From positions 1 to 6,528 of the forward strand of contig URZG01000129.1 in the NCBI GenBank assembly GCA_900552325.1: DNA of 6,528 nt, given 5' to 3'. Position 1 is the stretch's first letter; every line of letters starts with the position of its first letter. The notes under the pieces were generated by a model, which saw nothing but the letters and a program-made list of their open reading frames with translations, ran no database searches and was not told where the DNA came from. Of the stretch, positions 1-6,008 are shown in pieces. The position numbers and the translations under genes were made by a program. The DNA comes from an uncultured Porphyromonadaceae bacterium (GTDB lineage: Bacteria; Bacteroidota; Bacteroidia; Bacteroidales; Muribaculaceae).

Positions 1-1329
1 CTCTTCGGCACCGCCAACAATCAGCTCAAGAACGCCGAGATGCGCCTCATATCGGAGACCGCCGGCTCCACCACGTTCAACAACACATGGAACTCGGTAT
101 ATGCCAACCTTCTCAACCTCAAGATTATCCTTGAGAAATGCGAGGATGGCGGCATGAACGAGGGAATGAACGACCTCCGCGGCATGGCCGAACTATTCAG
201 CGCCATCAACTGGGGGCTGCTGACCGACATGCACGGCGATATACCCTGTTCGGAGGCTCTAAACGGCGGTAACCTCAAGCAGCCCAAGCTTGACAAGCAG
301 GAGGAGATCTATAAAAAAATCTTCACCCTCCTCGATGCGGCAATCGCCGATTTCGGCACCGCCATCGCCGAAGGTCAGGATAACGTCGGCCTCCAGGATA
401 TTCTATACGGAGGTGACTGCCAGGCGTGGCTCGCGGCCGCACACGCGGTGAAAGCACGCTATAAACTCCACATGGCTCTCCGCGACGGCAATGCCCTCGG
501 TGAAGCTCTGGCTGAAGCTCAGGCCGCCGTCGGCGCAGGTTTCGAGGGGATGGTGTTCGCCGGTTACGAGGGTAACGACATCTCGATGAACCCTTATGCG
601 GCTTTCCAGTATTCACGCGACTATCTGGCGAACTCCACGACGATGCGTGATCTCCTCATCGCCCGCAACGACCCCCGCCTGAATATATACATAAACTACT
701 ACTGGCAGGGCGAGGCCGTTCCTGACGATGTGACAGGCGAGCTCCCCGAACCTACATGCGGCACACCCGGAAACGCCGAAGAGGCTTCTGCCGCCGGCGG
801 TGACCTCGATGCCCCCAAATGGATCTCCTATTCCAAGGAATGGTATCCGATGTTCCCGGCTGCGTCCACTCATATTCTCTCCCTGTCGGAAGTTTACTTC
901 ATTATCGCCGAGGTGCAGGCTCGTCAGGGCACCGACTGCACAGCGGCCCTTACCTCGGCCATCGGGGCGTCTTTCGCCGACGCTTCCGCTTTCGGCGCCG
1001 TAGGTACTACAGCCGCCGACTATGTGGCATCCCTTGGCGCTTCGCTTGCCGCCGATCCCCTCAAGGAGGTGATGGTGCAGAAATATATCGCACAGGGACG
1101 TGACGAACAGGTCGAGACTTTCAATGACCTGCGCCGTTGCAAGGCGATGGGCAAAGTGTGCGTGGAGATGACCAATCCTCTAAATACTCAGGGAGGTCAG
1201 AACCGGCTTCCGCTCCGTATGCCTTACGGCAATTCGGGCGTATCAAGCAATGTCAATGTCCGGCAGGCTTACGGTGACGGCATGTATGTGTTCACCGAAC
1301 CTGTGTGGATCTTCGGAGGCAATCGCTGA
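1..1329 (+). CDS. SusD/RagB-family nutrient-binding outer-membrane lipoprotein (SusD-like_2 type), 5' partial
   Basis: The frame is open from base 1, so the gene begins upstream. 442 residues are visible, ending in TGA at 1327-1329; the ATG at 40 is internal. SusD proteins are surface lipoproteins that bind a glycan or peptide ligand and cap a SusC TonB-dependent transporter. Supporting features are the helical TPR-like region (about visible residues 45-175), the segment NPYAAFQYSRDYL followed by TMRDLLIARNDPRL (residues about 195-225), and LSLSEVYFIIAEVQAR near residue 295. The C-terminal part is also typical, with EVMVQKYIAQGRDEQVETFN, RLPLRMPYGNS and the closing VWIFGG. These fit the SusD-like_2 branch better than canonical SusD. 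The signal peptide and lipobox cysteine are off the edge, as is the expected upstream SusC. The substrate cannot be read from the sequence, and no glycoside hydrolase, sulfatase or peptidase follows within the window. Confidence 0.9.
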   Translation, partial: LFGTANNQLKNAEMRLISETAGSTTFNNTWNSVYANLLNLKIILEKCEDGGMNEGMNDLRGMAELFSAINWGLLTDMHGDIPCSEALNGGNLKQPKLDKQEEIYKKIFTLLDAAIADFGTAIAEGQDNVGLQDILYGGDCQAWLAAAHAVKARYKLHMALRDGNALGEALAEAQAAVGAGFEGMVFAGYEGNDISMNPYAAFQYSRDYLANSTTMRDLLIARNDPRLNIYINYYWQGEAVPDDVTGELPEPTCGTPGNAEEASAAGGDLDAPKWISYSKEWYPMFPAASTHILSLSEVYFIIAEVQARQGTDCTAALTSAIGASFADASAFGAVGTTAADYVASLGASLAADPLKEVMVQKYIAQGRDEQVETFNDLRRCKAMGKVCVEMTNPLNTQGGQNRLPLRMPYGNSGVSSNVNVRQAYGDGMYVFTEPVWIFGGNR

Positions 1330-1449
1330 AAGCAACATTCAATCTGATAACTGTCCGGCAGTGATGCTGGGCAGTGAAATGACCCTGAAAAATTTAATTG
1401 AATTATTCCCTGAACTTGCGTTTTGCAGTTTTTATCCGCAGTTCACCGG

Positions 1450-1484
1450 GAGGCCGCGCTGTTTGAAACGGGGCCTCTTTTTTT
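1450..1484 (+). terminator. Rho-independent terminator of the SusD-like transcription unit
   Basis: A perfect 6-bp outer stem, GAGGCC (1450-1455) with GGCCTC (1472-1477), encloses an inner GTTT/AAAC pairing (1461-1469). It is followed directly by seven T residues (1478-1484). It lies about 120 bp past the SusD-like stop and 132 bp before the next start codon, so it separates the two genes. The opposite strand lacks a comparable T-tract, so it probably works in the + direction only. Confidence 0.85.
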
Positions 1485-1525
1485 ATCCATCAACTTTATA
1501 CTCTCCACCGGTGTTCTTATATCAA

Positions 1526-1538
1526 ACCCTATCAGGGT
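1526..1538. repeat. Short perfect inverted repeat upstream of the LRR gene
   Basis: ACCCT (1526-1530) and AGGGT (1534-1538) form a perfect 5-bp inverted repeat around the 3-nt spacer ATC. It lies about 78 bp before the start codon at 1616, between the terminator and the LRR gene. It could be a small operator or a leader hairpin. No clear TAnnTTTG promoter was found beside it, and an arm this short can arise by chance. Confidence 0.25.
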
Positions 1539-1615
1539 AATGATGTTTCAGATAAGAGGCTGAATCTATTTCAATATTTTATCAAAGTAAAACGTTGGAA
1601 TGAACATGCCGGTCA

Positions 1616-2569
1616 ATGGAAAACAATTTCAAACAGTTACTTATGTTTATGAGGAGATTATTACGCACAGGTGTTTTTCTCGGGGGGCTGGCTGCCGGTG
1701 TGCCGCAGATGTTTTCCCTGCAGTTCGCAGTCGACGGAATAGGTTATGTGACCAATCCCGATGATCCGACGACGGTATATATCGCAGGTCGCGTAGGCAC
1801 GGGGATAGACCAGGTGTTGAAATTCCCGGGTGAAGTCGAGTATGAAGGGGTTAGCTATCGGATAACCCACATGAAGGCAGGGGTATTCTCCAATTCAACT
1901 CCGGTGCGCGATGTCGATATGTCCGAGCTGGAGATTGATGCCATCCCTGACAGGGCGTTCGCAGGTTGTGTGAACCTCACTTCGGTAGAGATGCCTGCCG
2001 CAGTGATTACCGGAATAGGTGAAAGCGCGTTCTCGGGATGCACCAGTCTTACGTCTGTGACAATCCCTTCTACTGTGACCTCAGTGGGGGAGTCGGCATT
2101 CGAGGGATGTCCGTTGTCGTCTCTTGTAATATCAGGAGCCGACGGAGTGATGACGGTAGGCGACAAAGCTTTTTATTGCGACGGACACGTCACGAATGTG
2201 GTGACGTACAGGGAAACACCCCCTGAATTCTCTTCGGATAATTCCCAGGGATTCTCGGATGCCTCCTATCACCGTGGACGCCTTGATATCCGTGTGACCG
2301 GAGATCAATCCAGATATTCGGAAGTAAAAAGCGCTTATCAGTCGGCTAACGTATGGCGTAATTTCTATATCGACAATCCTACTTCGCTGAATACACCCCG
2401 GCAGCAAGACGCCTTTGAGGTAAAGGTGGACGGCGACATGATTGCAGCTCCTGCCGGAAGCCGGGTATATTCGCTGGATGGTACGCCCGTGCCACATAAT
2501 TCTCTCACTCCCGGAATCTATGTTGTGGTACTCCCGGATAAAGAACCCGTAAGGGTGGTTATTCGATAG
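1616..2569 (+). CDS. BspA-like leucine-rich-repeat protein, exported, with T9SS-like C-terminal tail
   Basis: 317 residues. Residues 12-34 (MRRLLRTGV, then a hydrophobic stretch ending near MFS) look like a signal peptide, so Met12 at 1649 is a credible alternative start. A stop at 1601-1603 bars a longer frame. Residues 83-202 hold about five 24-residue LRR_5/BspA units of the form I..IGE.AF.GC..L..V.IP..V, clearest at 107-130, 131-154 and 155-178. The last 34 residues (VYSLDGTPV ... LTPGIYVVV ... VRVVIR) resemble the type A sorting tail of Bacteroidetes type 9 secretion. Family members are surface or secreted proteins linked to adhesion and host interaction; the binding partner here is unknown. 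The gene follows a terminator, so it is probably transcribed alone, and its 3' end overlaps the convergent kinase gene by 11 bp. The fold assignment is firm, the role is not. Confidence 0.88.
   Translation: MENNFKQLLMFMRRLLRTGVFLGGLAAGVPQMFSLQFAVDGIGYVTNPDDPTTVYIAGRVGTGIDQVLKFPGEVEYEGVSYRITHMKAGVFSNSTPVRDVDMSELEIDAIPDRAFAGCVNLTSVEMPAAVITGIGESAFSGCTSLTSVTIPSTVTSVGESAFEGCPLSSLVISGADGVMTVGDKAFYCDGHVTNVVTYRETPPEFSSDNSQGFSDASYHRGRLDIRVTGDQSRYSEVKSAYQSANVWRNFYIDNPTSLNTPRQQDAFEVKVDGDMIAAPAGSRVYSLDGTPVPHNSLTPGIYVVVLPDKEPVRVVIR
1862..2221 (+). repeat. Tandem LRR_5 (BspA-type) repeats within the LRR protein gene
   Basis: Five consecutive units of about 72 bp (24 codons) encode residues 83-106, 107-130, 131-154, 155-178 and 179-202. 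Units two to four share the core GE/DR-AF-x-GC followed by L..V/L.I/M. The first and last units are degenerate. The third and fourth units share GESAF at the same position. Similarity is clear in protein but only partial in DNA, so this is an old array rather than a recent duplication. Confidence 0.75.
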
Positions 2570-4652
2570 GAAGGGTGAGGATGAAGCGCGCGCCCGCTGT
2601 ATATGACTGATCGATGGTGATATCGCCGTCCATCAGTCGGGCGAGCATTCTTGATATGGTGAGTCCCAGTCCTATGCCCTGGCTGTCGGAATTGAGTTTT
2701 ACGAAACGTTCGAAGATGCGCTCTACATTCTGAGGCTGTATGCCTATGCCGGTATCCTCCACTATGAAGCAGATGTTACGGCCGTCATCCGACCGGTTGT
2801 AATAGATTGTCACGGAGCCTTCTTCTGTGAATTTGGCGGCGTTCTGCAGCAGGTTCAGAAGAATCTGTATGAGACGGTAACGGTCGGTGTTCACAAGGAT
2901 ATCCGGCTGAAGAGTGCGTGCCACAAGATTTACGCCTGGGCGTATGCGGCATTTTACAGTTTCAACCACGGCCTCGCAGACGGGGCCGGCATAGATTCGT
3001 TTCTTGTCGATTTTTACTGATGAGGTGTGCAGTTCCGACAGTTGGAGCACGTCATTTACAATCGTGTTTACAAGGTCTGCGTTGAGTGTCAGAAGATCGG
3101 CGAACTGCATGAGATATTTCTTCTTGTGATCGTCGATACTTTCCGCCAGCAGATATGCGTACTCCTTGAGAGCCTGGAGGGGAGCCTTTACTTCATGGCT
3201 CATATTGTTGATGAAGTCGGTCTTGAGCTGGTCCGCCCGCACTGCATGGTCGCGGGCTTTGGCCGTCTGATGCTGGGCATCAAGGAGATTGCGTTTCTGC
3301 GCTTCAAGATCTTTGTTGCTTGCCTCGAGGTTCTCGGCGAGTTTCTGGGACTTGCGGCGTGCGCTGTAGAGTATGACCACGAATACAAGCAGTGCCACCA
3401 CGGCAGCGACCAGAGCCGCCATACGTCTGCGCCAGCTGTCGCGTATCTGGGTCTGTCGTTCTTTCTCCAGGCGTATATTCTCGGCTTTCATCTGGTTGAG
3501 GTCATATACTACCTGGAGCACGTTGTGTTTCTCGTTGGAACGTGCGCTGATATATTCGCGCAACATATTCACATAATGGGGATATGCTTCGAGGAGCATC
3601 TTGTTGTCGCCTGTGGCACGGGCTGCCTCAATCAGCATTTTCAGTATGGAGAGCTGCCTGTAACTCAGATGTTCCAGATCCAGATGTTTCTTGAGCAGTT
3701 CCAGAACTTTGGCATAATCGCGGTGATAGTAGTGGTAATATATAGTCGGCGATGGTAATTTGGCATAGGTGTGTGCTGCTCTGAGGTCATTCCTGACGAT
3801 GTCCATGACTTTGCGGTAAAATTCCTCTACCTCTGATGGAGTCAGCCCCTCAGCGTTTTCCAGCATGCGGGTATATATAATGTAACGGTTTGGATCGTAG
3901 CTTTTGAATTTACGCTTGTTCTGGCGGTTTCTCTCTTCAAGCTTGTCGATAACCTGGAGAAGTTTCTGGTCGTAATATATCGCACGCTGATATTCCATAG
4001 AACAGGTATAGGATATGGCGGCGTTTACATAGAAGAAATTTTTAAGGAAAATGTCGGATGGCGGAAGTTGCTCCACCAGTTCGTTGAGCTGATCCACATA
4101 TCCGCGGAAAGTATCATCCTCAGGGAAATTGGCCAGTGTGGCGCATACGGCATGGAGCATTACAATCCGGTCGTAGATATTGTTTGACGGGGTGCCGTCA
4201 AGGCGCTCCAGTAGGGAGTGGAGCGACTCTGTCTTTACCTCGGGTGAAGAATATTTGAACAATGCGTTGTTGCGCATAAGTTTTATGAACGTCACAGTCT
4301 CCCGCCGGTCTGCGCTTTCCGGATAATCCTTGGCCTCAGCGAGAAGTTCGGTGAGTATGGAATCGTTGCGCATATTGTTGTTCGCCAGGTTACGGATTAT
4401 ATCCAGGGCCACAGTAGTGTTTTTTGCGCGCCGTGCGGTGTGCATCAGCTGGAAGCCGATCTCGTTACGGTCGGCCGTGACTATCAGGTCGTAAAGATTG
4501 AAAAGAGGGGCGAGCGAATCTGCGGGCGACGAGGCTTTGGCCAGGATGGAGCGTTGTCGCTCTGTCTCGGCTTCTCTGTCGAATTTTACATTTGCCGTCA
4601 GTGACGGTGTCAGAAATACAATAATCGATATTACAAGAAATAAGTGTTTCAT
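2559..4652 (-). CDS. TPR-containing transmembrane sensor histidine kinase (no receiver domain)
   Basis: 697 residues. Residues 1-20 (MKHLFLVISIIVFLTPSLTA) are a signal peptide. Residues about 30-385 form a helical, TPR-like periplasmic sensor region, followed by a charged linker and one membrane helix (about 411-429). A coiled coil (about 431-475) leads into the DHp domain, with H-box NNMSHEVKAPL and phospho-acceptor His486. The ATPase domain is complete: N-box with Asn604 (LLQNAAKF), G1 DTGIGI (Asp633), F-box IFERFVKL (647-653) and G2 GIGLGL (659-664). It should autophosphorylate on His486 and pass phosphate to a response regulator. It ends right after the ATPase domain, so it is not a hybrid or AraC-type one-protein system, and no regulator is adjacent. 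A good promoter lies at 4695-4726. The ligand cannot be inferred. Confidence 0.93.
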   Translation of the reverse strand: MKHLFLVISIIVFLTPSLTANVKFDREAETERQRSILAKASSPADSLAPLFNLYDLIVTADRNEIGFQLMHTARRAKNTTVALDIIRNLANNNMRNDSILTELLAEAKDYPESADRRETVTFIKLMRNNALFKYSSPEVKTESLHSLLERLDGTPSNNIYDRIVMLHAVCATLANFPEDDTFRGYVDQLNELVEQLPPSDIFLKNFFYVNAAISYTCSMEYQRAIYYDQKLLQVIDKLEERNRQNKRKFKSYDPNRYIIYTRMLENAEGLTPSEVEEFYRKVMDIVRNDLRAAHTYAKLPSPTIYYHYYHRDYAKVLELLKKHLDLEHLSYRQLSILKMLIEAARATGDNKMLLEAYPHYVNMLREYISARSNEKHNVLQVVYDLNQMKAENIRLEKERQTQIRDSWRRRMAALVAAVVALLVFVVILYSARRKSQKLAENLEASNKDLEAQKRNLLDAQHQTAKARDHAVRADQLKTDFINNMSHEVKAPLQALKEYAYLLAESIDDHKKKYLMQFADLLTLNADLVNTIVNDVLQLSELHTSSVKIDKKRIYAGPVCEAVVETVKCRIRPGVNLVARTLQPDILVNTDRYRLIQILLNLLQNAAKFTEEGSVTIYYNRSDDGRNICFIVEDTGIGIQPQNVERIFERFVKLNSDSQGIGLGLTISRMLARLMDGDITIDQSYTAGARFILTLPIE

Positions 4653-4694
4653 TGATTGACCGACATTAATCTGCGCAAATAGCGGTTAATGCCG

Positions 4695-4726
4695 TAAAAT
4701 TAACATTTATTTCTATTTTGTCCAAA
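4695..4726 (-). promoter_or_regulatory. Bacteroidetes-type (sigma-ABfr) promoter for the histidine kinase
   Basis: Read on the minus strand, a -33 TTTG (complement of 4723-4726) is followed after 20 nt by TAATTTTA (complement of 4695-4702). That matches the TAnnTTTG -7 consensus at five of six fixed positions, and the spacing is the usual 19-21. Transcription would start near 4688, giving a leader of about 36 nt before the ATG at 4652. The leader shows no strong Shine-Dalgarno, which is common in this phylum. The match is by eye and untested. Confidence 0.6.
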
Positions 4727-4794
4727 TTTGTGTGACTATTCGGCATCTATTTGATTTATATTTCCAATGCCTCTCAGCTTGTTAACATAATACG

Positions 4795-4817
4795 CTGTCA
4801 GAAGGTGGCGCTGACAG
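4795..4817 (-). repeat. Inverted repeat spanning the stop codon of the DUF3943 gene
   Basis: CTGTCAG (4795-4801) and CTGACAG (4811-4817) are perfect 7-bp arms around a 9-nt loop. In the minus-strand mRNA the hairpin covers the last codons and the TGA stop at 4798-4800. The bases after it (CGTATTATG) are not a T-tract, so it is not a standard Rho-independent terminator. It could be a weak terminator, an RNA-stability element or chance. Confidence 0.4.
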
Positions 4818-5787
4818 TCAGACCGAAGGCGGGAGTGCCGCCGGGGCCGGGGGTGGGGATGAGCAGCGGTTGCGAGCGCAGGCATCCGGGGCCTGTCGTG
4901 CGGCACCGCGACGGAGGAGAAAGAAGCCCTACGACTTCATTGACCGGGTCGAGAAAGAAAGCGCAGATATGTCCGATGGCGGGGGAACCGAGAACGCGGT
5001 AGTCACGGTTCACGATCATGCGTTTGAGCCGGTAGAAGCCTTCGCCCATGATCGATCCTACGAGCGGGGTGATGAAGATGTCCTGATAAGAGGGGCGCTC
5101 CATGCATGCCTCGATGCCGAATTCCCAGCCTATTGTGGAGATTGCCGCCGAATAGAGCATGGATTGCCAGAAATTGAAGCCGCAGCTGCGGGCGGCCATA
5201 AAGTAGGCGGCGCCGGCATAGGGGTGGAGCACATAGTTGAAGATGAATTTGTCGTGGTCCCATTCCGGGCCGAGTTTGAATATGTTGCGGTACCACCTTT
5301 CGTAGAACGGACGCGAAGTGATCTCTTTGCGGTTCCATGCCGTGGCGTCTTCGGGTAGACATTCAAGCACGAAAAGAGTGCCGACGAACGCCCCGGCGTA
5401 GACGGCGGTATTGATCCATAGTCCGTGCCACCACGGATCCGAATAGGTCCATGAGGCGGGGCGCGAATAAATACTCCGGGGGTATCCCGATATGATCGCG
5501 ATGGTGTCGGGCGCCTCCGCGTGCGCGAGGGATTCTTCCGCGACAGCCGGGAGTGTACTCTCCTGTTGCATCCCTTTGAGTACGATACCCGAAGTTCCGG
5601 CGGCGGTGTCGACCGGGGCGGACTGATGGATAAGGTTGTCGTAAACTGCCGGATCCTCCATCGGTGGAACGCCCGTTGTCTGGGCCACGCACGGAAGGCC
5701 CAGGGCAGTGAGCGCAAGAGCCAGCAGAATCATTACTGCCATATATTTCAGGCGCAGGTTACGTTTGATTTTCGAGCTGATTTTCAT
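4798..5787 (-). CDS. DUF3943 domain-containing protein, exported or envelope-associated, function unknown
   Basis: 329 residues. A basic N-terminus (MKISSKIKRNLRLKY) and a hydrophobic stretch (16-35, ending LPCVAQ) form a signal peptide or anchor. Residues about 36-115 look like an unstructured linker, and 122-141 is another hydrophobic segment. The core at about 174-288 carries features I associate with DUF3943: HPYAGAAYFMAARSCGFNFWQS (starting His188), IGWEFGIEA (Glu222), PSYQDIFITPLVGSIMGEG (Asp236, Glu249) and FFLDPVNEVVG (278-287). The C-terminus is rich in Pro/Gly and ends FGLTVSATF; the final Phe and alternating pattern would suit an outer-membrane beta-strand. The start at 5787 is supported by AAGGGAGA just before the ATG, although Met16 is possible. 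The gene is divergent from the permease and 145 bp upstream of the kinase on the same strand. The family name is recalled from motif pattern, and no function is known to me. Confidence 0.75.
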   Translation of the reverse strand: MKISSKIKRNLRLKYMAVMILLALALTALGLPCVAQTTGVPPMEDPAVYDNLIHQSAPVDTAAGTSGIVLKGMQQESTLPAVAEESLAHAEAPDTIAIISGYPRSIYSRPASWTYSDPWWHGLWINTAVYAGAFVGTLFVLECLPEDATAWNRKEITSRPFYERWYRNIFKLGPEWDHDKFIFNYVLHPYAGAAYFMAARSCGFNFWQSMLYSAAISTIGWEFGIEACMERPSYQDIFITPLVGSIMGEGFYRLKRMIVNRDYRVLGSPAIGHICAFFLDPVNEVVGLLSPPSRCRTTGPGCLRSQPLLIPTPGPGGTPAFGLTVSATF

Positions 5788-5939
5788 TCTCCCTTACTAT
5801 AAACAGTTGAAATGACGCGGCAGTGGAAACCACGGCTGCTTACCCCTATAACAAACATCAGGCTTTGATTGGTTTGGGCTTTTTGGCCTTTTTCGTGGCG
5901 CTCCCGTCATTTCTGGCGCGTTATCATGGAAAATTTTAT

Positions 5940-5947
5940 TACTTTTG
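5940..5947 (+). promoter_or_regulatory. Bacteroidetes -7 element (TACTTTTG) upstream of the permease gene
   Basis: TACTTTTG matches all fixed positions of TAnnTTTG. Transcription would begin near 5954 and leave a leader of about 55 nt before the ATG at 6009. No TTTG occurs at the expected -33 spacing; the nearest T-rich candidate, TTCTGG at 5911-5916, is a few bases too far upstream. The call therefore rests on the -7 element and its position. Confidence 0.5.
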
Positions 5948-5975
5948 TGGCGTGAAGCGTCACTGACGGTTTCAT

Positions 5976-5991
5976 TTCCGGGTATCCGGAA
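5976..5991 (+). other. Small hairpin in the predicted 5' leader of the permease gene
   Basis: TTCCGG (5976-5981) pairs perfectly with CCGGAA (5986-5991) around the 4-nt loop GTAT, ending 17 nt before the ATG at 6009. If transcription starts near 5954 the hairpin lies in the mRNA leader, close to where ribosomes load. It may affect translation or stability. It is too small to be a known riboswitch class. Confidence 0.35.
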
Positions 5992-6008
5992 TCTATTCAG
6001 ATCCACAG

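Noticed and set aside
1250..1540. A 96-codon + strand frame spanning the SusD-like 3' end and the terminator
   Set aside because: It starts inside the SusD-like gene in another frame and reads through the terminator hairpin and T-tract, so it is not a plausible gene.
2545..2556. ACCC/GGGT mini-hairpin near the convergent stops, considered as a bidirectional terminator
   Set aside because: The stem is only 4 bp, it has no T-tract on either strand, and it lies within the LRR coding sequence.
3027..3758. A 243-codon open frame on the + strand antisense to the histidine kinase
   Set aside because: It lies entirely inside the kinase gene opposite the conserved DHp domain, membrane helix and part of the sensor region. 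Its translation has no recognisable domain, and its openness is explained by the codon pattern of the real gene.
5130..5717. A 195-codon minus-strand frame, plus similar frames at 5003-5362 and 5363-5692
   Set aside because: These are out-of-frame, Arg/Pro-rich readings of the DUF3943 gene with no domain, typical of shadows in G/C-rich coding DNA.
5851..5858. Possible minus-strand -7 box (GATGTTTG) for the DUF3943 gene
   Set aside because: The first base departs from TAnnTTTG and no TTTG lies at the expected upstream distance, so it is too weak to list as a promoter.
5860..5900. T-rich stretch (GGGCTTTTTGGCCTTTTT) considered as a terminator
   Set aside because: No stable stem precedes the T-runs, and both flanking genes point away from this region, so a terminator is not expected.
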